DNA of 64,000 nucleotides from positions 124,001 through 188,000 of the forward strand of contig JACKLP010000005.1 in assembly GCA_024235875.1 (NCBI GenBank), in the 5' to 3' direction. Shown piece after piece: positions 16,083 to 22,965 of this stretch. The notes below the pieces were generated by a model that saw nothing but the letters and a program-made list of their open reading frames with translations, was not told where the DNA came from and did not search any database. The number at the start of each line of letters is the position of its first letter. Position 1 is the stretch's first letter. The DNA comes from Burkholderiaceae bacterium. GTDB taxonomy: Bacteria > Pseudomonadota > Gammaproteobacteria > Burkholderiales > Burkholderiaceae_E. Made by a program: the position numbers and the translations under genes.

Positions 16083-17405
16083 TCAGATCGCCGAAATCAC
16101 GGCGCGCACCTTCTCGACGATCTCGTCGACATGCTTGCGCTCGGCGATGAAGGGCGGTGCGATGATCAGCGAATCGCCGGTGCTCTTCAGGTGCAAGCCG
16201 GTGTCGAACAGGCGCTTCTGGACCTCGTGACCCCGTGCCCCCGGCGCCTTGTCGGGTGCCAGTTCGACCGCGGCCATCAGGCCCACCGAACGGATGTCGC
16301 TCACACAGCCGACGTCGCGCAAGCCGTGCACGGCATCGATGAAATACGGGCTGAGCTCGGCCGCACGCTCGAACAACCGGTCCTTCTCGAAGATATCCAT
16401 CATCGCCAGTCCGGCGGCGCAGGCGGCCGGATGCGCAGAGTACGTGTAGCCGTGGAAGAACTCGACGCCACGCTCCGGCCCCGCGTTGGTGATCGCGTCA
16501 TAGATGCCCTGCTTGGCGACCACCGCGCCCATCGGCTGGGCGCCGTTGGTGAGCGCCTTGGCCATCGTCATCAGGTCGGGGCTTACGCCGAACGCCTGGG
16601 CGGCAAACGGTGCGCCCATCCGCCCCCAGCCGGTGATCACCTCGTCGAAGACCAGCAAGATGCCGTGGGCGTCGCAGATCCGTCGCAGCCGATCCAGATA
16701 GCCCTTGGGCGGCGGCAGGCATCCGTAGGACCCAGCCGCCGGCTCCACGAAGACCGCAGCGATGTTCTCGCCACCGAGCAACTGGCAGAAACGCTCGAGA
16801 TCGTCGGCCAGCTCGGCACCATGCTCGGGCTGCCCCTTCACGAAGCGGTTCTCCGGCAAGCCGGTGTGGCGCATGTGGTAGACGCCCGGCAGGCCGACGC
16901 CGAAGGCCCGCCGATTGTTGACCATGCCGGCCAGCGCGACCCCACCCATGTTCACGCCGTGGTAAGCCCGCTCGCGGGAGATGAAGAGCTGGCGCTGCGG
17001 CTCGCCGCGCACCCGGTGGTACATCAGGGCGATCTTCATCGCCGAGTCGACCGATTCCGAGCCCGAGTTGGTGAAGAACACCCGATTGAGCCCCTCGGGC
17101 GTGTGCTGCGCGATCCGGGCAGCCAGTTCGAAGGACTTGGGCTGCGCGCGCAGGAACGGCGCCGTGAAGTCGAGCGTCTGCAACTGCTTTGCGACCGCCT
17201 CGGTGATCTCGGGCCGGCAGTGTCCGGCCGCCACGCAGAACAGGCCCGACGAAGCATCGATGAGCTTGTCGCCAGCCTCGGTGTAGAAGTACAAGCCCTC
17301 GGCGCGCACGACCATGCGTGGCTCGTGCTTGAACTCCTTGTTCGCCGAGAACGGCATCCAGAACGGCTGCAGCGCCGTTTCGACATTCGGATCCGAGTGC
17401 CCCAT
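16083..17405 (-). CDS. Class III aminotransferase, beta-alanine:pyruvate type
   Basis: A 440-residue PLP enzyme of the omega-amino acid:pyruvate aminotransferase group. The start, LQPFWMPFSANKEFK, and GLFCVAAGHCRPEITEAV closely follow bacterial beta-alanine:pyruvate transaminases (BauA/OapT). The PLP lysine is K283 in TMAKALTNGAQ and the pyridine-nitrogen aspartate is D254 in LVFDEVITGWGR. It should convert beta-alanine or a related omega-amine to a semialdehyde. ATG 17405 has the ribosome site GAGAGGA. An IclR regulator gene lies 66 bases upstream on the same strand and probably controls it. Confidence 0.88.
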   Translation of the reverse strand: MGHSDPNVETALQPFWMPFSANKEFKHEPRMVVRAEGLYFYTEAGDKLIDASSGLFCVAAGHCRPEITEAVAKQLQTLDFTAPFLRAQPKSFELAARIAQHTPEGLNRVFFTNSGSESVDSAMKIALMYHRVRGEPQRQLFISRERAYHGVNMGGVALAGMVNNRRAFGVGLPGVYHMRHTGLPENRFVKGQPEHGAELADDLERFCQLLGGENIAAVFVEPAAGSYGCLPPPKGYLDRLRRICDAHGILLVFDEVITGWGRMGAPFAAQAFGVSPDLMTMAKALTNGAQPMGAVVAKQGIYDAITNAGPERGVEFFHGYTYSAHPAACAAGLAMMDIFEKDRLFERAAELSPYFIDAVHGLRDVGCVSDIRSVGLMAAVELAPDKAPGARGHEVQKRLFDTGLHLKSTGDSLIIAPPFIAERKHVDEIVEKVRAVISAI

Positions 17406-17471
17406 GGTTCCTCTCCGGGAAATATCGCGACGATTCGCGCGGGATTGTTTCAAGTCGGGCCTTGCCGGCCT

Positions 17472-18260
17472 TCACCACTCGAGGGTGCGGCCGACCGCGT
17501 CGGCCGCGTCACGAAGCTGTGGCAGGAACTCGCGTGCCTGCGTCAGCGACATTCGCGACACCGGGCCGTGAACCGCAACCGCGGCGACCACGACCCCGTC
17601 TTCGTTTCGCACCGGCACCGCCACGCAGCAGATGCCCTGCAGGTATTCCTCGTCGTCGACGGCAAAGCCAGCGGCGCGGATCGACTCGAGTTCCGCCAGC
17701 AGACGACCGGGCTCGATGAAGGTGCGGCTCGTGTAGCCGACCAAGGGCGTCGATCGCACGAAGCGTTCGCGCGCACGCTTGCTCATGGAGCTCAGGAAGA
17801 TCTTGCCGCAGGCCGATGCATAGAGCGGCACGTTGGAGCCGGCGCCAAGCGAGACCCGTAGCGGCCAGGCCGCTTCCACACGGTCCAGGTACAGCACCGA
17901 GTTCAGGCTGGGTACGGCCAGGTTGCAGGTCTCGCCGACCTGCTCGACCAGTTCCTCGAGGATGGCGTGGCGCGACGCCCGCATCGGCGAAGACAGCAGC
18001 ACGCGACCCGAGAGCTGGTGCAGGCGATGACCGCAACCGTATTGCTTGGTCCCGGGCTCCTTGGCCACGTAACCGGCATGCTCCAGCGTTGCCAGGATGC
18101 GATAGACCGTCGCCTTGGGCAGGTCGACCGCCCGGCAGATCTCGGCCAATTGCGGGGCGTCATCGCAAGCCGCGATCACTTCCAGAATTCGCACAGCGCG
18201 CAGCACTGCCGAGCCGGCCGGGATCTCGGAATCCGACCGCTCCGCCTTCGAACCACTCAT
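17472..18260 (-). CDS. IclR family transcriptional regulator
   Basis: A 262-residue regulator. Residues 15-75 form the winged helix-turn-helix (LAEICRAVDLPKATVYRILATLEHAGYV) and 90-255 the GAF-like effector domain of IclR proteins, including GKIFLSS and the C-terminal GICCVAVPVRNEDGVVVAAVAVHGP block. IclR proteins sense small organic acids and usually regulate an adjacent catabolic gene, here the aminotransferase. The 5' region at 18261-18300 is A/T-rich (a GCATAAT stretch on the minus strand) and probably carries the promoter and autoregulatory site. Confidence 0.93.
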   Translation of the reverse strand: MSGSKAERSDSEIPAGSAVLRAVRILEVIAACDDAPQLAEICRAVDLPKATVYRILATLEHAGYVAKEPGTKQYGCGHRLHQLSGRVLLSSPMRASRHAILEELVEQVGETCNLAVPSLNSVLYLDRVEAAWPLRVSLGAGSNVPLYASACGKIFLSSMSKRARERFVRSTPLVGYTSRTFIEPGRLLAELESIRAAGFAVDDEEYLQGICCVAVPVRNEDGVVVAAVAVHGPVSRMSLTQAREFLPQLRDAADAVGRTLEW

Positions 18261-18357
18261 GTTCTCGTCTCCAGATCCGCCTATTATGCAAAAAAACGGA
18301 ACCGGATCACAGGAAACGGCGCGGATCGGTGCACGCGGGCCTACGACTGGCGCCGGT

Positions 18358-18387
18358 GGGGGCTGCTTCGCTGCCGCGCGAGCCCCC
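18358..18387 (-). terminator. Possible terminator hairpin after the fibre locus
   Basis: GGGGGCT (18358-18364) pairs with AGCCCCC (18381-18387) around a 16-base loop, 7 bases beyond the stop of the last pilin-like gene. There is no T-run, so intrinsic termination would be weak. Confidence 0.35.
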
Positions 18388-18394
18388 TGGCCCT

Positions 18395-19018
18395 TCAGGG
18401 CGCAGCGGCGGTATAGGTGACCTGCCCCCGGTATTGTCCCGGTTCGGGAATCGAGACGTTCGCAAAACGGAACTGCCAGCGCGCTTGCCGGTCGGTGACG
18501 CGGCCGTCATAGTCGGTCGGCGCCACCTGAACGAAGCTGCCCGGCGCGTCATCCAACGTTGGCGCCGGAAGCCCCGGATCGTCGCTGACCGTGATGACCT
18601 GCGAATAGCTGATGTAGCCTCCCCGGCCGTTCGACAGGCCGCGCCCGCCACCGTCGTTGGTGGCCGACAAGCTCACGGTACCGCTGTTGCTGCGAACGAT
18701 CACGTCGAGCATGCCCAGCCCTTGCGCGGCGATGGGCACCCCGGTTCCGAAGCCGAGCGCGCCGGGTCCCGCGGGCACCGCCTGGCCCAGGTCGAAGCTG
18801 ATCGTGTCGACGATGCTGCCGGCCGAGCCGACCTGCAGATGGATGAACTTGCCGATGTCGAGCTGGATCGCCAGGGCCGCGCGCGCCTCGTAGGGCTTGG
18901 TGTTGTCGCCGACCCAGATCGCGTGGGCGGCCGGCCCCGACAGCAGCGCCGTCGCGACCGTGGCGATCCGGCCCCATCGCGGCGCGGGCCGGGCCGCCAG
19001 AGGCGCCTCGCGGCCCAT
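18395..19018 (-). CDS. Pilin-like exported subunit (last gene of fibre locus)
   Basis: This 207-residue exported protein has a signal peptide (WGRIATVATALLSGPAAHA). After it comes the shared subunit signature, here IQLDIGKFIHLQVGSAGSIVDTISFDLG, and it ends PEPGQYRGQVTYTAAAP. The alternating C-terminal strand ending resembles that of subunits completed by donor-strand exchange. The mature part is Gly/Ser-rich and beta-type. ATG 19018 follows the chaperone stop by 10 bases; longer starts would overlap the chaperone gene. I do not recognise a named family. It is inferred to be a structural or tip subunit of a surface fibre. Confidence 0.65.
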   Translation of the reverse strand: MGREAPLAARPAPRWGRIATVATALLSGPAAHAIWVGDNTKPYEARAALAIQLDIGKFIHLQVGSAGSIVDTISFDLGQAVPAGPGALGFGTGVPIAAQGLGMLDVIVRSNSGTVSLSATNDGGGRGLSNGRGGYISYSQVITVSDDPGLPAPTLDDAPGSFVQVAPTDYDGRVTDRQARWQFRFANVSIPEPGQYRGQVTYTAAAP

Positions 19019-19028
19019 GGCCGACCGA

Positions 19029-19865
19029 TCACTTGACCGTTGCTTCGACATCGAAATGTCCGGCATCCCAGTCGAGCCGGCCGGTGAGCGTGACCGGATA
19101 GACGACCTTGGGTCGTTTCTTCGAGCGCAGATCCTCGGCCGGGATCAGCGCCAGCCCACGCTCCTGCCCGGGCAGCACGGGCAAGGTGGCGATCGGGAAG
19201 TAGTAGGTCTTGCCCGCCGCATCGCGCCCCTGCAGAACCCCCTCGAGGCGGCCGTGCGCGGATCCGGCATTGCGCACCTTCACGAAGGGGATCTTCTCAC
19301 CGGCATCCTTGCCGTGGCTCACGCCGATCATCTGCAAGCGGGGCTGCGCACCATCGATCGCGACATAGACGATGACGCCCAGCCGGCCCGACAGCGGCAA
19401 CGAGATCGGCGCATCCTTGATCAGCGGGATCGCGGTCTGGTCATAGCTCTCGATCAGCAGCGCGAAGCGGCACTCGCCCACTTTCGCGTCCTTGGGCACA
19501 TGAACCTCGAATCGAAGCGATCGACGGCTGCGCGCCTTCATCTTCATCTTGCGGCGCTCGAGCCGGAGCCACGGGCGGCAGCTGCCCGGCTGCAAGGCAT
19601 CGTAGAACCGCAGCCCGCTCGTCTCGTCCAGTGTCCAGTCGGCGCTGCGCAGCACGTACTCGACGGCATCGCCGCCGACGTGCTGGAGCTGGAGGCTACG
19701 CGACAGGACTTCGCCCGGGCGGGCCGCAAGCTCGAAGCGCGACGGGGTCGCGGCCGCCGCGAAGCCGGCCGCATGCGCGGGCACACTTGCCAACGCGGCG
19801 ATGGCGCAGCCGAGCCATCCGATCAGTCGGCGCGGGCGGATCACGGATTTCGTTCTACTGGACAT
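19029..19865 (-). CDS. PapD-like periplasmic chaperone
   Basis: This 278-residue protein has an N-terminal signal peptide (IGWLGCAIAALASVPAHA), then a first Ig-like domain with FELAARPGEVLSRSLQLQHVG and a strand block ending VPKDAKVGECRFALLIES, characteristic of divergent PapD-type fimbrial chaperones. A second beta domain (about 165-278) follows. Such chaperones donate a strand to fold subunits in the periplasm and pass them to an outer-membrane platform. The start overlaps the 3' end of the upstream gene by 11 bases and the stop lies 10 bases before the next pilin-like gene, so it sits inside one translationally coupled operon. Confidence 0.75.
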   Translation of the reverse strand: MSSRTKSVIRPRRLIGWLGCAIAALASVPAHAAGFAAAATPSRFELAARPGEVLSRSLQLQHVGGDAVEYVLRSADWTLDETSGLRFYDALQPGSCRPWLRLERRKMKMKARSRRSLRFEVHVPKDAKVGECRFALLIESYDQTAIPLIKDAPISLPLSGRLGVIVYVAIDGAQPRLQMIGVSHGKDAGEKIPFVKVRNAGSAHGRLEGVLQGRDAAGKTYYFPIATLPVLPGQERGLALIPAEDLRSKKRPKVVYPVTLTGRLDWDAGHFDVEATVK

Positions 19866-20334
19866 CGATCTCGAAATAGGGGTCGAAGCGAAGGGTACCG
19901 GCGAAGTAGCGGCTGTCGACCTCGAGATCGAGGTCGAAGAAGGCCTGGATCCGGGGCGTGTCGATACGCCCTTCGTAGACGAGCACGCGCGCGCCGGCCC
20001 GGCCCTCGCCGGAGCGCAACTCGCCTCGTGCCTGCCAGCTAACTCGCAGGCCGAACGGCGAGGTCAAGCCCGCCGCGTCGAGCGGCAATACGTAGTAGAT
20101 GCGCGCCATGCGCCCGCGGTACGGACGGGTGTCGAGCAGGTACTCGACGCCCGGCGCTCGCGCGCGCATGCGATGCAGGCCGGTCGCATCGCGCCCGCCC
20201 GGCTGCGCCCACTCGAGTTCGAGTCGCAGGTGGCGAGGCGGTGCGATGTCGTCGAGTCGCGCCGCATCCGCCGGGGCGCTCGCCGACATCGTCGCGGCCA
20301 ACAGCCATCGAACCCAGCATCCCGCTGCCCTCAC
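19855..20334 (-). CDS. Exported protein of unknown function in fibre locus
   Basis: A 159-residue protein starting at GTG 20334, which overlaps the upstream stop as GTGA. The N-terminus (WVRWLLAATMSASAPADA) is a signal peptide. The rest lacks Cys and is rich in Arg, Tyr and acidic residues; it contains HLRLELEWAQPGG, YRGRMARIYYVLPLDAAG and DTPRIQAFFDLDLEVDSRY. This looks like a small beta-sandwich or lipocalin-type protein rather than a pilin, since the C-terminal YTxSxP ending is absent. Its invariant place between subunit and chaperone genes suggests a periplasmic or outer-membrane assembly factor. I do not recognise the family. Confidence 0.6.
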   Translation of the reverse strand: MRAAGCWVRWLLAATMSASAPADAARLDDIAPPRHLRLELEWAQPGGRDATGLHRMRARAPGVEYLLDTRPYRGRMARIYYVLPLDAAGLTSPFGLRVSWQARGELRSGEGRAGARVLVYEGRIDTPRIQAFFDLDLEVDSRYFAGTLRFDPYFEIDVQ

Positions 20335-20888
20335 GGCATGCTCAGCGTGTACACCACACGCCCCGTATAGCGGCCGGCCGGAACGATCGTCTCGTTGGCG
20401 TAGAAGAAGGTCTTGTAGACGAACACGTAGCGCGAGGTCCGAAACGAGAGCAGGGTCTGATCCGCCGTTCCATTGAACGCACCCGGTGCGATCTCCTCGC
20501 CGCCAGACACCGTCCACCGAAAACGGGTCATCGGAATGGTGACGCTGCCGCAGGTCGACGGGGTCGCGCAAACCAGCGGTTGCGACGAGTCCACCGACAG
20601 TACCGCTTCGCGATGGCTGTTGCCGGGCGCACGCGCATAGGCGTCGATCAACGTGGTCGTGACCACGCCATTCTCGCTGCCACGTACCGGTGCGCCGGTA
20701 CCGACGTCCGCCCCGGGCACGGTGAACTGGATCGTGTCGATCGACGACAGCGACGCGCCGGCCCCCACATAGATCTGCGGGCTGCCGCTCGCGACGATGC
20801 TGGTACCGGCCGATACCGACACGGGCGCGCCCGCGACGAGCACGACCAGGGCCATCGACGAGATCCATGGACGAAGGGACAGAGCCAT
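20331..20888 (-). CDS. Pilin-like exported subunit
   Basis: A 185-residue exported protein with a signal peptide (SSMALVVLVAGAPVSVSAG). The mature N-terminus carries the degenerate family motif IYVGAGASLSSIDTIQFTVPG, and the protein ends PAGRYTGRVVYTLSMP, the same closing strand seen in its neighbours. One Cys pair (LVCATPSTCG) could form a disulfide as in many fimbrial subunits. It lies 36 bases after the upstream subunit gene and overlaps the next by 4 bases. Function as a fibre subunit is inferred from the shared ends and the neighbouring chaperone. Confidence 0.65.
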   Translation of the reverse strand: MALSLRPWISSMALVVLVAGAPVSVSAGTSIVASGSPQIYVGAGASLSSIDTIQFTVPGADVGTGAPVRGSENGVVTTTLIDAYARAPGNSHREAVLSVDSSQPLVCATPSTCGSVTIPMTRFRWTVSGGEEIAPGAFNGTADQTLLSFRTSRYVFVYKTFFYANETIVPAGRYTGRVVYTLSMP

Positions 20889-20924
20889 GCGACGAGTTTA
20901 CGTCAGGCCCGGGCCCCACGGCGC

Positions 20925-21605
20925 TCACGGTTGGGACACCGTGTAGGTGAGCACCGTCGCATAGTCGCCGGCTGGCGGTAGCGTCGGGGGCCGGTAGCGA
21001 TACCGCCAGTTCGCGCTCAGCGCATTGGTGCCGCTATGGCCGGCGCTGGTCGGTGTGCAGCTCGCGCTCGAGCCGGGATGAGGCAGCGCGCCCGAGCTCG
21101 AGCGCACCGAGATGTCGGTCAGCGGAATCGTATTGGCGCCGGCGCTCAGCGCCGCGCCGGTGCAGTCGATCACGAAGGAACCGTTGTTCGTCCAGACCTG
21201 CACCGGCAGGCTCCCGTTGGAGGTGCCGACGCTGTCGCCGTCGATCATCGCGTAGCGCGGGGGGAGAGCCCCGCCGTAGGGCTGGTCGACCACATCGAGG
21301 CGACGCAAGGGATTGGCCAGCCGCACCGTGAAGTCGACGGAATCCACGGCGGCCCCGCCGCTGCCGATCCGGAAGTACAGGATGCGCGGGATCCGGACCG
21401 AGACGCCCAGACGCGCCTGCGCGCTGACGGCGGCGCCGGTCCCGCCCACGCTGATCACGCTGGCTGCATGGGACGGCATGGCCAGGCAGGCGGCCAAGGC
21501 GACCAGAATGCCTGGCAGCGGCCGATACCGGTCGCGCCTGGCCGGTCGCGAGCGGCGTTCGACACGCCGCTTCGGCGAGCGCGTTCGCAAGGTACGCGCG
21601 GCCAA
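20925..21605 (-). CDS. Pilin-like exported subunit (TTG start uncertain)
   Basis: About 221-226 residues. The mature part is closely related to the upstream subunit: LGVSVRIPRILYFRIGSGGAAVDSVDFTV, then LPVQVWTNNGSFVIDCTGAALSAGANTIPLTDISV, a Cys pair (C-terminal one in SSASCTPTS), and the ending PPAGDYATVLTYTVSQP. No ATG precedes the signal peptide downstream of the previous stop; TTG 21605 or TTG 21590 would start a long Arg-rich n-region followed by LPGILVALAACLAMPSHA. Start coordinates are therefore approximate. It lies about 25 bases behind the upstream subunit gene and looks like a tandem duplicate of it. Confidence 0.65.
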   Translation of the reverse strand: MAARTLRTRSPKRRVERRSRPARRDRYRPLPGILVALAACLAMPSHAASVISVGGTGAAVSAQARLGVSVRIPRILYFRIGSGGAAVDSVDFTVRLANPLRRLDVVDQPYGGALPPRYAMIDGDSVGTSNGSLPVQVWTNNGSFVIDCTGAALSAGANTIPLTDISVRSSSGALPHPGSSASCTPTSAGHSGTNALSANWRYRYRPPTLPPAGDYATVLTYTVSQP

Positions 21606-21630
21606 GGATTGCGCTCGCCAGGACCGCGGA

Positions 21631-22224
21631 TCAGGGCTGCGACGCCGTGTAGGTGATCGTGGTCTGGTAGTCGCCCGCGGCCGGCAGTGTCGTCGGCGCG
21701 TAGGCATAGGTCCAGGTGTCGTTGAGATCATTGACGCCCGACGAGCCGCGAAGCGCACCGACGCAGGCCAGGCTGGTTCCGGGGTGCGCCAGGGTGCCAC
21801 TGCTCGACACGGAAATGTCGGACTTCGGAATCGTATTGGAGCCGCTGGTCAGGTCGGCGCCGCTGCAATCGAGCGTGGCCGAGCCGTTGTTGGTCCAGAG
21901 CTGAACCGGGATCTGCCCGTCGCTCGCGCCATTGTCGTCGCCGGCCGTGATAGACGCCGACGACGGAATGGCGCCCGAGAACACGGCATCGCTGATGGGC
22001 AGCGCCCCCAGGCCGGTGAACCCGGCGGTGAAGGTCACGTTGTTCACCGTGGCGCCGGTGGCGCCCACGCGCAGGTACAGGATGCGGGGGACGTTCACGG
22101 CGATGTTCAGCTTGGCCGAGGCCGACAGTCCGGACGAGCTCGCCGGAACGGCGGTGATCCGGCTCTCTGCGACGGCCTGGGCGGATGCGAGGGCGATCAG
22201 GGTGGCGATGACGAGTTTGCGCAT
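21631..22224 (-). CDS. Pilin-like exported subunit (probable major subunit)
   Basis: A 197-residue exported protein; ATG 22224 has the ribosome site GAGGAT. Signal peptide LVIATLIALASAQAVAE is followed by KLNIAVNVPRILYLRVGATGATVNNVTFT, the clearest version of the family motif. The body is Ser/Thr/Gly/Ala-rich with few charged residues, has two Cys (LDCSGAD and SLACVG), and ends PAAGDYQTTITYTASQP. First in its transcript, with the strongest ribosome site and the longest upstream region, it is the best candidate for the abundant fibre subunit. It shares more than half of its recognisable blocks with the next gene downstream. Confidence 0.7.
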   Translation of the reverse strand: MRKLVIATLIALASAQAVAESRITAVPASSSGLSASAKLNIAVNVPRILYLRVGATGATVNNVTFTAGFTGLGALPISDAVFSGAIPSSASITAGDDNGASDGQIPVQLWTNNGSATLDCSGADLTSGSNTIPKSDISVSSSGTLAHPGTSLACVGALRGSSGVNDLNDTWTYAYAPTTLPAAGDYQTTITYTASQP

Positions 22225-22357
22225 TTGATCCTCTTTCATGAGTCGCGTTGCCGGTGGTTGTCGCCGGCGAAATCACGAAAAGGAGGATGAAACGGCCGCT
22301 TGGAAAACTTTAGGGTCGAAGGACGAACGGCGCCCGACGCGGACGAGCGGCATGGCA

Positions 22358-22395
22358 GCGGAAATTGTTCCGCGCCGGACGTGACCAAAGTCACG
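22358..22395. promoter_or_regulatory. Two adjacent palindromes upstream of the pilin-like operon
   Basis: GCGGAA-ATTG-TTCCGC (22358-22373) and CGTGAC-CAAA-GTCACG (22380-22395) have centres 22 bp apart. The second contains GTGA-N6-TCAC, the core of CRP/FNR-family sites. They lie 134-171 bases upstream of the first pilin-like start, in the 284-bp gap 22225-22508. A TAAAGT stretch near 22310 on the minus strand is a possible -10. This gap also holds a GCCACC/GGTGGC hairpin near 22486, just after the stop of the preceding short gene. Confidence 0.45.
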
Positions 22396-22508
22396 CGCGC
22401 TTGGCCCGTTCGGCGCTCGATCGCACGTAGGCATGACAAGAGATATGCCATTCGCGAACCGCGAAACAGGCATCAAGGGCCGAGCCACCCCGGTGGCGCC
22501 CCTCGGGT

Positions 22509-22865
22509 TCAGGGCTGCGCGATCACCGTGGCCAGGCCAGGCCCGGACGCCCGGTCCACGCGTTCCCGACCGAAGGCAGGAAGCCCGCCCGTCGCCTTGG
22601 CGCAATCGGGCGCCGAACCCGATGCGTCGGACGCAAGGAAACAACCGAACTGAACGGTGCCCGCATTGCTTCGGAACGAGCGCCCCGACAACTCGATGCG
22701 CGGCAGCACGCGAACGCGGATGTTCAGACGCGCGGACACCGTTGCGCCCCGACTGCTAGGGCCGACGGCCGTGACCCGGCTCTCGCCGATCGCATCGGGC
22801 ACACCGGCCACGGCCAGCAGGATCATCGCCGTGAGCCGGCATCGCATGGCTGCATGTCGCCTCAT
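22509..22865 (-). CDS. Short pilin-like exported protein
   Basis: A 118-residue protein (or 112 from ATG 22847) with a signal peptide (AMILLAVAGVPDAIGE). Its mature start, ESRVTAVGPSSRGATVSARLNIRVRVLPRIELSG, parallels the major subunit's ESRITAV...SASAKLNIAVNVPRIL. It then diverges, ends AQP without the YTxSQP strand, and has two Cys (FGCFLA, APDCAKA). It is about half the length of its relatives, so it may be an initiator or terminator subunit, or a decaying copy. It follows the outer-membrane protein gene by about 100 bases. Confidence 0.55.
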   Translation of the reverse strand: MRRHAAMRCRLTAMILLAVAGVPDAIGESRVTAVGPSSRGATVSARLNIRVRVLPRIELSGRSFRSNAGTVQFGCFLASDASGSAPDCAKATGGLPAFGRERVDRASGPGLATVIAQP

Positions 22866-22965
22866 CCCGTGGACATCGGCGCGGCGGCGGAGAACTTGAG
22901 GCCTGCGCGACCAGACTGCGGCTGTGACCGGCGGCCACGGGGCCGGCGAAGGATTCGATCCGGGC

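Noticed and set aside
20925..21800. Long Arg-rich N-terminal extension of the second pilin-like subunit
   Set aside because: It would overlap the upstream subunit gene by more than 150 bases and lacks similarity; a TTG start after that stop gives a signal peptide.
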